The position numbers were made by a program, and so were the translations under genes. The notes below the pieces were generated by a model that saw only the letters and a program-made list of their open reading frames with translations, searched no databases and was not told the DNA's origin. This document shows positions 1-8,864 of a stretch of DNA of 16,501 nucleotides, in pieces. Numbering within the stretch: the first letter of the stretch is position 1; each line of letters starts with the position of its first letter. Origin of the DNA: Oceanospirillaceae bacterium (lineage in GTDB: Bacteria; Pseudomonadota; Gammaproteobacteria; Pseudomonadales; Balneatricaceae); contig DNNY01000088.1 of the NCBI GenBank assembly GCA_003497765.1, positions 1 through 16,501 of the forward strand. Direction: 5' to 3'.

Positions 1-1
1 A

Positions 2-2040
<2,039 letters not shown>

Positions 2041-2048
2041 TAATCTTG

Positions 2049-2057
2049 TGCTATAAA
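2049..2057 (+). promoter_or_regulatory. Candidate extended -10 promoter for yajC-secD-secF
   Basis: TGC followed by TATAAA forms an extended -10 element in the 63-base gap between tgt and yajC. No good -35 hexamer is seen at 16-18 bases. Transcription would begin about 40 bases before the yajC ATG. A short inverted repeat, AGTCC/GGACT with a 3-base loop, follows directly. The motif is short and could be chance. Read-through from tgt is also likely. Confidence 0.35.
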
Positions 2058-2103
2058 TCAAAAAAGTCCCTAGGACTATTATTAACTATGTTGTGGAGAC
2101 ATT

Positions 2104-2436
2104 ATGAGTTTCTTTATTGAATCAGCCGTGGCTGATGGTGCGGCTGCTCCAGCCGGTGGCGATCCATTTTCTTTGCTTATTATGATGGTGGTATTTGCCG
2201 CTGTATTTTATTTTATGATTTGGCGCCCACAAGCCAAACGCACCAAGGACCATAAAAACCTCATGGCAGGATTGTCAAAAGGCGACGAGGTCATTACCAA
2301 TGGTGGTGTAGTTGGTAAAATAACTAAGGTTAGTGATGATTTTATTACCTTGTCAGTATCTGAAGGCGTAGAAATACACTTCCAAAAAGTGGCTATTGCC
2401 TCGGTTCTACCGAAGGGCACTATTAAGGCCATGTAA
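2104..2436 (+). CDS. yajC: Preprotein translocase accessory subunit YajC
   Basis: YajC is a small single-pass inner-membrane protein that associates with SecD and SecF next to SecYEG. The 110-residue length matches the family. A short Ala/Gly-rich N-terminus leads into one membrane segment at about residues 22-40. This is followed by the family signature RPQAKRTKDHKNLMAGLSKGDEV, here read as basic cytosolic residues from about 41, and a small beta domain with TNGGVVGKI. GGAGA at 2095-2099 is a good Shine-Dalgarno for the ATG at 2104. The gene sits 63 bases after tgt and 86 bases before secD, the standard tgt-yajC-secDF arrangement. Confidence 0.97.
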   Translation: MSFFIESAVADGAAAPAGGDPFSLLIMMVVFAAVFYFMIWRPQAKRTKDHKNLMAGLSKGDEVITNGGVVGKITKVSDDFITLSVSEGVEIHFQKVAIASVLPKGTIKAM

Positions 2437-2450
2437 TTGCATAAGAGTCT

Positions 2451-2483
2451 TGGTTGCTGGGCAGAAGCAATGTTCAGTAACCA
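2451..2483 (+). other. Hairpin in the yajC-secD intergenic mRNA
   Basis: TGGTTGCTG (2451-2459) can pair with CAGTAACCA (2475-2483) over nine base pairs with one G-U, leaving a 15-base loop. No T-run follows, so it is not an intrinsic terminator. It lies about 28 bases before the secD Shine-Dalgarno and could tune mRNA stability or the yajC:secD ratio. The function is inferred only. Confidence 0.4.
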
Positions 2484-2522
2484 GCTCTGATTGCCCCATA
2501 AAAACAATGAAAGGACTTATCT

Positions 2523-4415
2523 GTGCTTAACCGTTATCCCTTGTGGAAAAGCCTGTTAATCTTGTTGGCGTTGACTCTGGGTGGCTTATACGCCTTACCC
2601 AACTTATATCCTGATGATTTGGCAGTCCAGGTGTCTGGCGCCAGTAGTGCAACGCCTATTGACGACCGCGTAATGGTGCGGGCAGATAAAGCCCTTGCTG
2701 ATGCTGGTTTAACCAGCAAAGTGACTGAGCTAAGTGATAAAAGCTTATTATTAAGATTTGATGACGCAGATACCCAATTACGCGCTAAGGCTATTGTGGC
2801 TGATGCCCTGGGTGATGATTATGTTGCGGCCCTTAATCTCGCCCCAACAACACCTGATTGGCTAACCAATATGGGTGCTGGTCCTATGAAACTGGGTCTC
2901 GACCTACGAGGTGGTGTGCATTTCCTGCTAGAAGTCGATATGGTGCAGGCTGTGGCGCAGCGTCTAGATGTATATGTGTCAGAAATTAAGTCTATATTAC
3001 GGGCAGAAAAACTCCGTTATCGTTCAGTGGTGCATGAAGATGATGGCAGTTTACGGATTAAATTCACCAGTGCTGAAGTACGTGATCAGGCGCGCAGCGA
3101 ATTAAAGTCTAGCTACAGCGAATTCCTAATGAATGCGGAAGAAGATGCTGAAGGCTTTTACCTAAACGTGACACTAAATGATGCTAGTGTTCGCGAAATC
3201 GAAGACTATGCGGTTAACCAAAACCTAACTACCTTGCGTAATCGTGTAAACGAATTAGGTGTAGCTGAGCCATTAGTGCAACGTCAAGGCCGTAACCGCA
3301 TTGTTGTGCAGTTGCCAGGTATTCAAGATACGGCTGCTGCCAAGCGTGTTCTGGGTGCTACGGCGAACCTTGAGTTTCGTCTAGAGGCGAAGGCAGGAGA
3401 GGCTTCATTTAGCACTGAGACCTATAACTTCCGAGCTAACCCATCACGTACTGCAGTGCTAGAAAAAGACATTATTATCACGGGTAATAGTGTTTCAAAT
3501 GCGCAATCTAATTTTGATGAAAATGGCATGCCTCAAGTTAATATTGACTTGGATGCCCAAGGCGGCAAGCTCATGAATCGCATTACTCGTAATGCCGTGA
3601 AGCGTCGCATGGCCGTGGTGTTTGTGGAGCATAAGTCGCGTCAAAAAGTAGAAGAAATTGATGGTGAGTTAGTTAGCGTGCGCCAGCCCTATGTGGAAAA
3701 GAGTGTTATCTCTTTGGCGACGATTCAAACTGCTCTGGGTAATAGCTTCCGCATAACAGGCCTAGATGGTGCCGGTGAAGCATCTGAACTTGCTCTATTA
3801 TTGCGCGCTGGTTCCTTGGCGGCACCTATTTATTTTGTCGAAGAGCGCACAGTAGGGCCAAGCCTAGGTCAGCAAAATATTGACCTCGGTGTCACCTCTG
3901 TACAAATTGGTCTCGCCCTGGTGGTGATCTTTATGCTGGCGTTTTACAGCATGTTTGGGATTATCGCGAATATTGCTTTGGCCTTTAACCTGATGCTGGT
4001 CTTGGCTGTTATGTCTCTACTGGGGGCTACCCTGACCCTGCCAGGTATTGCGGGTATTGTTTTAACAGTGGGTATGGCCGTTGATGCCAACGTGCTCATA
4101 TTCTCGCGTATAAAAGAAGAGCTGCGTAACGGCTTGCCACCCCAGTCGGCTATCCATGCTGGTTATGAGCGCGCCTTTACCACCATTTTTGATGCCAATA
4201 TTACTACCTTATTAGTTGCGGTTATTCTTTATGGTGTGGGCACTGGTCCCGTTAAGGGCTTCGCCGTCACCTTATCTATCGGTATTATCACCTCCATGTT
4301 TACTGCCATTATGGTTAGCCGAGCCATGGTTAACGGGGTATATGGTGGCCGCCGTATCGATGAAATTAAGATCTGGCCCCTGTGGGGCACTGACAGAAAA
4401 AGTGCCAACCACTAA
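2523..4415 (+). CDS. secD: Protein translocase subunit SecD
   Basis: SecD works with SecF to finish protein export across the inner membrane, using the proton gradient to pull substrates from SecYEG into the periplasm. The protein has 630 residues (E. coli 615). It starts at GTG, supported by AAGGA (2511-2515) seven bases upstream and by the conserved MLNRYPLWK N-terminus. One membrane helix (about 7-27) is followed by a large periplasmic region containing MKLGLDLRGGVHFLLEVD (122-139), LGVAEPLVQRQG (245-256) and LEFRL. Five C-terminal helices begin near residue 455. The proton-relay aspartate is present as D520 in GMAVDANVLIF. The residue after VLIF, often Glu in the family, is S528 here. The C-terminus ends in a short tail after YGGRR. 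Confidence 0.98.
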   Translation: MLNRYPLWKSLLILLALTLGGLYALPNLYPDDLAVQVSGASSATPIDDRVMVRADKALADAGLTSKVTELSDKSLLLRFDDADTQLRAKAIVADALGDDYVAALNLAPTTPDWLTNMGAGPMKLGLDLRGGVHFLLEVDMVQAVAQRLDVYVSEIKSILRAEKLRYRSVVHEDDGSLRIKFTSAEVRDQARSELKSSYSEFLMNAEEDAEGFYLNVTLNDASVREIEDYAVNQNLTTLRNRVNELGVAEPLVQRQGRNRIVVQLPGIQDTAAAKRVLGATANLEFRLEAKAGEASFSTETYNFRANPSRTAVLEKDIIITGNSVSNAQSNFDENGMPQVNIDLDAQGGKLMNRITRNAVKRRMAVVFVEHKSRQKVEEIDGELVSVRQPYVEKSVISLATIQTALGNSFRITGLDGAGEASELALLLRAGSLAAPIYFVEERTVGPSLGQQNIDLGVTSVQIGLALVVIFMLAFYSMFGIIANIALAFNLMLVLAVMSLLGATLTLPGIAGIVLTVGMAVDANVLIFSRIKEELRNGLPPQSAIHAGYERAFTTIFDANITTLLVAVILYGVGTGPVKGFAVTLSIGIITSMFTAIMVSRAMVNGVYGGRRIDEIKIWPLWGTDRKSANH

Positions 4416-4426
4416 GGAGCGATAAG

Positions 4427-5383
4427 ATGAGTGATGTAAAAATAATTAATTTTATGGCCTTTCGCAAAATTGCCTTGGCCCTATCCGTTACCCTCATGGT
4501 AGTTGCTGCTGCCTCCTTGGCCATCAATAAACTACAGTTTGGCTTAGACTTTACAGGTGGTACTTTAATTGAAGTTGGCTATGAGCAAGCGCCAGATTTG
4601 GTCGCTGTGCGAAGTCAATTACAAACCGCTGGTTTTGATGATGCTGTGGTGCAGAACTTTGGCTCTGAGCTTGATGTACTGGTGCGGTTAGGTCAGGCCT
4701 TTAATGATAAGGTTGGTGAAAGTGTGCTGGCTGTATTACAGGCAGGTTCTGCATCTGATGTTGAGTTACGCCGCAGCGAATATGTTGGGGCTCAGGTAGG
4801 CGAGGAGCTAACAGAACAGGGTGGTTTAGGTATGCTGGTAGCACTAGCTATCGTTATGCTCTATGTAGCCTTCCGTTTCCAGTTAAAATTCTCTGTGGGT
4901 GCTGTTGTGGCCTTGATCCATGACGTTTTAATCGTGCTGGGCATTTTTTCGTTGCTAAAATTGGATTTTGATCTAACTGTATTGGCAGCCATATTGGCAG
5001 TAATTGGCTATTCCCTGAATGACACCATTGTTGTCTCCGACCGCATCCGGGAAAATTTCCGTAAATTGCGTAAAGGCACGTCGGAAGAAATTATTAACGA
5101 ATCACTTAGCCAAACCCTTGGCCGAACGTTAGTGACATCCATCACCACTATCTTAGTGTTGACGGCCTTGTTGATCTTTGGCGGTGAGCTTATTTACGGC
5201 TTCGCCTTAGCCTTATTAATTGGTGTTGTAGTAGGTACTTACTCATCCATCTATGTGGCTAGTAATGTATTGCTATTATTGGGTATTAGTAAGGAAGATC
5301 TGATTATTCCACCGAAAGAAGATGTGGTGGAAGGCGAAGGTTTTGAAGTTGATCTGGAAGATTTTGAAGACGAGCAAAAGTAA
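4427..5383 (+). CDS. secF: Protein translocase subunit SecF
   Basis: SecF is the partner of SecD in the proton-driven export complex. The 318-residue length matches the family. A first helix (about 13-32) precedes the signature FGLDFTGGTLIEV (38-50), then a periplasmic domain and five helices. The charged motif GYSLNDTIVVSDRIREN (194-210) with D199, D205 and R206 is intact. A 30-residue acidic cytosolic tail rich in Glu and Asp closes the protein. AAGGAG at 4414-4419 overlaps the secD stop codon and serves the ATG at 4427, so the two genes are tightly coupled. A strong terminator lies 38 bases after the stop. Confidence 0.98.
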   Translation: MSDVKIINFMAFRKIALALSVTLMVVAAASLAINKLQFGLDFTGGTLIEVGYEQAPDLVAVRSQLQTAGFDDAVVQNFGSELDVLVRLGQAFNDKVGESVLAVLQAGSASDVELRRSEYVGAQVGEELTEQGGLGMLVALAIVMLYVAFRFQLKFSVGAVVALIHDVLIVLGIFSLLKLDFDLTVLAAILAVIGYSLNDTIVVSDRIRENFRKLRKGTSEEIINESLSQTLGRTLVTSITTILVLTALLIFGGELIYGFALALLIGVVVGTYSSIYVASNVLLLLGISKEDLIIPPKEDVVEGEGFEVDLEDFEDEQK

Positions 5384-5421
5384 GCTTCTCGGCGTCTAAA
5401 TTAACCAGCTTCATAAATTGG

Positions 5422-5463
5422 AAGGCAGGAGCAATAATTAACTTTATTGCTGCTGCCTTTTTT
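5422..5463 (+). terminator. Rho-independent terminator after secF
   Basis: The 5' arm AAGGCAGGAGCAATAA (5422-5437) pairs with TTATTGCTGCTGCCTT (5444-5459), 15 of 16 positions with one G-G mismatch, around the loop TTAACT. The 3' arm runs into six T residues (5458-5463). It lies between the converging secF and suhB genes. There is no matching T-run for the minus strand, so it ends mainly the queA-secF transcript. Confidence 0.93.
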
Positions 5464-5493
5464 ATATAGATTAATTTCTATCGGCATTAGAGC

Positions 5494-6279
5494 TTAGCTG
5501 TTCACCGTCTTTAATAGGTGCTTAAGCAGTTTTGGGTTGGCACACACTAGCTCGCCTCGATTAAGTGCCTTGCCACCTTTAAAGTCAGCTACTAAAGCAC
5601 CCGCCTCTTGGGCAAGCAATAAGCCTGCATCAACCGTGTCATCTAACTGACTGTGCCATAGGCCATCTATGCGGCCACTAGCAATGTAAGCCAAAGATAA
5701 GCTATTACCTAGTTGTGAATATAAGGTGGCGCCTTGGCTAAATAGCACACGACTCACGGCTTGATAATGATCAAACTGACCCATTAAAGCAATACTGTTA
5801 CTACAGCCACCTGCAAATTGACTGCCAGCGAGTTGGGTACGCTTACTGACGCGAATACGGCGACCATTTAATTGGGCACCACGGCCTTTACTAGCACAAT
5901 ATTCATCTCCATTACTGGAGTTGATAATAATGGCATGCACCAGTTTACCGTCTTCATAACAAGACATGGTAAAGCTAAACATAGGGATATTGTGAGCGTA
6001 CTGTTCAATGCCATCAATGGCGTTGATGCGCCAGACTTTATTGCTGGGGTTTTCGGGGGTGTTTATTGAGCCTGCAAACAGGCCAATGACTTCCTGTTCC
6101 GGATGCGATTTGTGAATTTCGTAGGCTGCCGTTTTTTCTGCACTTTGACATAGCTTACGCAAATGTTCATTTAGATCTTGTCCTTCAGTATGGATCATAT
6201 CTAGGCGATCCATAGAACGCACAACTTGTTCGCTAGCCATGCGCGCCGCGCGCAGGCCGATATTCACTAATGGCAGCAT
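5494..6279 (-). CDS. suhB: SuhB-like inositol monophosphatase-family protein, catalytic site degenerate
   Basis: The 261-residue protein sits at the suhB locus and aligns end to end with SuhB: MLPLVNIGLRAAR at the start, KGRGAQLNGRRIRVS at 131-145, LAYIASGRIDGLW at 196-208, and the C-terminal EAGALVADFKGG. The metal-binding and catalytic motifs are largely gone. EESG (E. coli E67) is replaced by a segment GLFAGS with no acid. DPLDGT is NAIDGI, so the first Asp is N86 and only D89 remains. WDFAAG is DTVDAG, putting T215 where D212 should be. The upstream GSNDFVTNVD motif is also not recognisable. The frame is intact, so this is not a pseudogene. In E. coli, SuhB is a component of the rRNA antitermination complex and does this without phosphatase activity. 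I infer the same non-enzymatic job here. AGGTGA lies seven bases before the ATG. Confidence 0.88.
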   Translation of the reverse strand: MLPLVNIGLRAARMASEQVVRSMDRLDMIHTEGQDLNEHLRKLCQSAEKTAAYEIHKSHPEQEVIGLFAGSINTPENPSNKVWRINAIDGIEQYAHNIPMFSFTMSCYEDGKLVHAIIINSSNGDEYCASKGRGAQLNGRRIRVSKRTQLAGSQFAGGCSNSIALMGQFDHYQAVSRVLFSQGATLYSQLGNSLSLAYIASGRIDGLWHSQLDDTVDAGLLLAQEAGALVADFKGGKALNRGELVCANPKLLKHLLKTVNS

Positions 6280-6285
6280 TAGAAT

Positions 6286-6306
6286 TCACCTAATTGTAAA
6301 AAGAAC
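6286..6306 (-). promoter_or_regulatory. boxA-like element next to the suhB ribosome binding site
   Basis: On the minus strand GTTCTTTTTACA (6306 down to 6295) matches the boxA core GYTCTTT exactly. The following two bases are TT instead of the usual A/G-A. Three bases later comes the Shine-Dalgarno AGGTGA (6291-6286) of suhB. In enterobacteria suhB is known to be autoregulated by Nus factors acting at a boxA in its leader close to the ribosome binding site. The same layout here suggests the same control. The motif is short and T-rich, so chance is possible. Confidence 0.5.
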
Positions 6307-6318
6307 GGTGAGCTGGAC

Positions 6319-6375
6319 GTAGCCAATGGCAGCTACAGAGAGCTCGTTTGGGCGTACAACCAAGATACAGCCCAA
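6319..6375 (-). other. Two hairpins in the suhB leader RNA
   Basis: In the roughly 100-base leader, TTGGGC (complement of 6370-6375) pairs with GCCCAA (6348-6353). The stem continues by GTA/TAC past a one-base bulge. Closer to the gene, GTAGC and GCTAC (6319-6323 with 6332-6336) form a 5-bp stem with an 8-base loop. Together with the boxA-like motif they give a structured leader. Neither is followed by a T-run. Confidence 0.4.
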
Positions 6376-6389
6376 GATCAAGGATGGCC

Positions 6390-6398
6390 ATTATAGCA
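6390..6398 (-). promoter_or_regulatory. Extended -10 promoter for suhB
   Basis: The minus strand reads TGCTATAAT, a perfect extended -10 (TGn plus TATAAT). No strong -35 is seen 17 bases upstream, which is common for extended -10 promoters. Transcription should start near 6383, giving a leader of about 100 bases before the suhB ATG at 6279. Confidence 0.6.
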
Positions 6399-6493
6399 AA
6401 CATTAATGTTATTATTACAGCTTTACGGGGCTAATCGCCTAATATTGATGAATATAGGGTGATTATCCTATCAAGAGGCGACAATGGTGGTGT

Positions 6494-6523
6494 TTGACGC
6501 TATGATGCGCCTCCAAATTATAT
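6494..6523 (+). promoter_or_regulatory. Sigma-70 promoter for trmJ
   Basis: TTGACG at 6494-6499 and TTATAT at 6518-6523 are 18 bases apart. The start site would be near 6530, leaving a leader of about 28 bases that holds AAAAGG (6544-6549), eight bases before the trmJ ATG. It drives trmJ away from the divergent suhB promoter, within the 278-base gap between the two genes. Confidence 0.6.
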
Positions 6524-6557
6524 TTACAACCAGTGTTTTTGGTAAAAGGTTATCTTC

Positions 6558-7310
6558 ATGCAAGACATATTGTCTCGTATTCGCATCGTCTTAGTGAATA
6601 CCTCTCATCCCGGTAATATCGGGGGTGTGGCTCGGGCTATGAAAAATATGGGTTTGACGGGTCTGGTTCTAGTTGAACCACAAGAATTTCCTAGCGATAA
6701 AGCAGATGCGCGTTCTTCAGGTGCTGTTGATCTTCTAACTAATGCAAAGGTAGTAAGTAGTCTGCCTGAAGCCGTGGCCGGCTGTGGGCTAGTAATTGGT
6801 ACAAGTGCCCGCAGTCGCCATATTCCTTGGCCTTTAATAAATCCACGGCAGACAGCGACTCAGGTATTACAGGAGGCTCCTCAGCATGAGGTGGCATTGG
6901 TATTTGGGCGTGAAGATCGGGGTCTAACCAATGAAGAATTGCAGCAATGTCACTGCCATATGCATATACCCACTAATGAGAACTTTAGTTCCCTAAATCT
7001 TGCCGCTGCCGTGCAAGTTATAGCCTATGAACTCCGTATGCAGGCCCTGTCATTAGCTGATAGTAGCAATCAAGAACCACTACCCTGGGGCACTGATTGG
7101 GATATCGAACTGGCGACCCATGATGAATTAGAGCGCTTATTTGCTCACCTGCAGCAAACTTTAGAAGATATCGAGTTTTTGGACCCAGAAAATCCTCGGC
7201 AATTGATGCCGCGGTTGCGGCGTTTATACTTACGTGCTCGCCCTGATAAGGTCGAGACCAATATTTTGCGGGGTATTTTATCCGCTACTCAGAAAACATT
7301 GAAAACCTAG
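6558..7310 (+). CDS. trmJ: tRNA (cytidine/uridine-2'-O-)-methyltransferase TrmJ
   Basis: TrmJ methylates the ribose of nucleotide 32 in the anticodon loop of several tRNAs using SAM. It is a SPOUT-family enzyme that works as a dimer. The 250-residue length fits (E. coli 246). Family motifs are in order: IRIVLVNTSHPGNIGGVARAMKNMG near the N-terminus with the catalytic-region Asn/Arg, GTSARSRHIPWP (81-92), the knot motif VFGREDRGLTNEEL (about 115-128), and IPTNENFSSLNLAAAVQVIAYE. A C-terminal helical part ends in RARPDKVETNILRGIL, also typical. The gene is divergent from suhB and 70 bases before cysE, as in pseudomonads. Confidence 0.96.
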   Translation: MQDILSRIRIVLVNTSHPGNIGGVARAMKNMGLTGLVLVEPQEFPSDKADARSSGAVDLLTNAKVVSSLPEAVAGCGLVIGTSARSRHIPWPLINPRQTATQVLQEAPQHEVALVFGREDRGLTNEELQQCHCHMHIPTNENFSSLNLAAAVQVIAYELRMQALSLADSSNQEPLPWGTDWDIELATHDELERLFAHLQQTLEDIEFLDPENPRQLMPRLRRLYLRARPDKVETNILRGILSATQKTLKT

Positions 7311-7380
7311 TTATTAGTCACCATAAAAAGACACATCAAGGCACATATTTTAGTTGCCAACGTAAAGTGAGGAATAGGCC

Positions 7381-8169
7381 ATGTTTAGACATTTAAAGGA
7401 AGATATCTCTTCAGTCTTTCACCGCGACCCAGCGGCACGAAATTTTGTTGAGGTGTTAACCTGTTATCCTGGTCTGCATGCGCTTCTTTTACATCGCATT
7501 TCCCATTGGTTTTGGGGGCACAGGCTAAAATGGTTGGCGCGTTTCTTATCAACCATCGCACGTTGGTTTACTGGCATAGAGATCCATCCAGGTGCTCAAA
7601 TTGGCAATCGCTTTTTTATCGACCATGGAATGGGAGTGGTGATTGGTGAAACCGCGATTATTGGTGATGATGTCACTCTCTATCAAGGGGTAACCTTAGG
7701 GGGCACCAGTTGGAATAAAGGTAAGCGCCATCCCACCCTAAATGATGGTGTTGTCGTCGGTGCTGGAGCCAAGATTTTAGGCTCTTTTGAGGTCGGTAAA
7801 GGGGCAAAAATTGGCTCTAATGCCGTGGTAACCAAAGAAGTGCCAGCTGAAGCAACAGTGGTGGGTATTCCAGGTCGTATTATCACCCAGCAGGACAGGG
7901 CCAATGTGCAGGTCAAAAAAGATATGGCAGAAAAGTTTGGTGCTTATGGCTTAAGTCCAGATATGCCAGACCCAGTAGCCAAATCAATGGGTGTGATGTT
8001 GGATCATATGCATGCCGTTGATCGTAAACTAGAGTGCGTCACCCAAAAGCTAAGGGAAATGGATGCTTCCTACGAGGATGTAGACTTGCCAGAACTAAAA
8101 GACGAAGACTTTAGTGCTGCTATAGAAAGTCTTAATGAGCCCTCTGAAGCTGATTCTAAGGCTACTTAG
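7381..8169 (+). CDS. cysE: Serine O-acetyltransferase
   Basis: CysE acetylates serine to O-acetylserine, the first committed step of cysteine synthesis. At 262 residues it is the short-N-terminus form: the hexapeptide-repeat domain begins by about residue 66 ([11 protein letters not shown]), without the long helical N-terminus of the E. coli enzyme. The catalytic Asp-His pair is D81-H82 in [35 protein letters not shown] and [24 protein letters not shown] continue the left-handed beta helix. Residues about 171-262 form an acidic, helical extension that is not part of the catalytic core. GAGGAA (7369-7374) precedes the ATG. Its place before iscR fits supply of cysteine to IscS, but iscR has its own promoter. 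Confidence 0.95.
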   Translation: MFRHLKEDISSVFHRDPAARNFVEVLTCYPGLHALLLHRISHWFWGHRLKWLARFLSTIARWFTGIEIHPGAQIGNRFFIDHGMGVVIGETAIIGDDVTLYQGVTLGGTSWNKGKRHPTLNDGVVVGAGAKILGSFEVGKGAKIGSNAVVTKEVPAEATVVGIPGRIITQQDRANVQVKKDMAEKFGAYGLSPDMPDPVAKSMGVMLDHMHAVDRKLECVTQKLREMDASYEDVDLPELKDEDFSAAIESLNEPSEADSKAT

Positions 8170-8215
8170 AAGAGTGAAACATTAGTCAGCTTAGTGCCTT
8201 GGCTGGGCTTCAATA

Positions 8216-8240
8216 ATACTTGACTAAAATACTAGGTTTT
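8216..8240 (+). promoter_or_regulatory. Type-1 IscR binding site
   Basis: The 25 bases starting ATACTTGACT fit the known type-1 IscR consensus (ATASYYGACT, central AT-rich part, YAGTCRRSTAT) at 21 of 25 positions by my count. Mismatches are at positions 17, 19, 22 and 24. The left half contains the -35 hexamer of the iscR promoter. This is the layout by which [2Fe-2S]-IscR represses its own operon in E. coli. Confidence 0.8.
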
Positions 8241-8249
8241 TAGTAAAAT
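8220..8249 (+). promoter_or_regulatory. Promoter of the isc operon
   Basis: TTGACT (8220-8225) and TAAAAT (8244-8249) are separated by 18 bases. The -35 lies inside the IscR box, so bound IscR would block RNA polymerase. The start site would be near 8256, about 80 bases before the iscR ATG. Confidence 0.7.
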
Positions 8250-8334
8250 TGCCCCACTATCAGGTTTGCTTGCTAGCTTATCAGCAGTCGTTATAAGTAA
8301 GCCAAGAATAATTTGTCTATGGTTGGCTACTAAA

Positions 8335-8805
8335 ATGAAACTTACTACTAAAGGACGTTATGCCGTTACTGCCATGCTAGATTTGGCACTCAACGCTAGT
8401 GATCAACCTATTAGTTTGGCTGATATTTCTGAGCGCCAAGATATTTCACTATCTTATTTGGAGCAACTGTTTGCCAAGTTACGGCGCCAGGGTTTAGTTG
8501 ATAGTGTGCGTGGCCCAGGCGGCGGTTACCGCTTAAGCCGCGAATGCGATGATATTCATGTTGCTGCCGTTATTGATGCTGTTAATGAGTCAGTTGATGC
8601 CACAGGCTGCCAAGGAAGCCACGGCTGCCAAGCTGGTGAAATTTGTTTGACGCACCACTTGTGGACTGATTTAAGTAAGCAAATTCATGGCTTTCTTACC
8701 AATATAACCCTGGCTGATCTTATGGCCAGAAGAGATGTGCAAAATGTGGCGCGGAAGCAGTTACAAAAAGTAACTGTTTCGACCCCTTTGCATTTTGTCT
8801 CATAA
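8335..8805 (+). CDS. iscR: Fe-S cluster-sensing transcriptional regulator IscR
   Basis: IscR is an Rrf2-family regulator that binds a [2Fe-2S] cluster and represses the isc operon when clusters are plentiful. The conserved start [19 protein letters not shown] begins at the ATG at 8335, giving 156 residues (E. coli 162). The frame is open further upstream to 8266, but those codons fall in the leader and have no family match. The winged-helix domain covers about 1-70 ([26 protein letters not shown]). Cluster ligands C92, C98, C104 and H107 are all present at the same positions as in E. coli. No strong Shine-Dalgarno precedes the ATG. IscS follows after 59 bases. Confidence 0.96.
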   Translation: MKLTTKGRYAVTAMLDLALNASDQPISLADISERQDISLSYLEQLFAKLRRQGLVDSVRGPGGGYRLSRECDDIHVAAVIDAVNESVDATGCQGSHGCQAGEICLTHHLWTDLSKQIHGFLTNITLADLMARRDVQNVARKQLQKVTVSTPLHFVS

Positions 8806-8831
8806 GAGAAATTAATTTTTTACAATATAAA

Positions 8832-8851
8832 GCTATCTGCTAATAGATAGT
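8832..8851 (+). other. Hairpin between iscR and iscS
   Basis: CTATCT (8833-8838) pairs perfectly with AGATAG (8845-8850) around the loop GCTAAT, extended by a G-U pair. It ends at the base before GGAGAG, the iscS Shine-Dalgarno. In E. coli the iscR-iscS gap carries mRNA structure and small-RNA control that separates iscR from the rest of the operon. Whether this hairpin does the same is not shown. A run of six T's lies upstream at 8815-8820. Confidence 0.4.
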
Positions 8852-8864
8852 GGAGAGATGGATA

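Noticed and set aside
2437..2522. Possible arrest-peptide leader before secD, as VemP does for secDF2 in Vibrio, including a 6-codon ORF at 2470-2490.
   Set aside because: The ORF is far too short, has no signal sequence and no clear Shine-Dalgarno. Only the hairpin is supported.
5872..6069. Open frame on the plus strand opposite suhB.
   Set aside because: It is a shadow of the suhB coding sequence, with no Shine-Dalgarno and no family match.
5494..6279. suhB as a decaying pseudogene.
   Set aside because: There is no frameshift or internal stop over 261 codons, the ends are conserved, and promoter and Shine-Dalgarno are present. Loss is confined to the catalytic motifs.
8266..8334. Upstream extension of IscR by 23 residues.
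   Set aside because: It has no family match and falls in the leader, starting about 10 bases after the predicted start site. The ATG at 8335 begins the universally conserved part.
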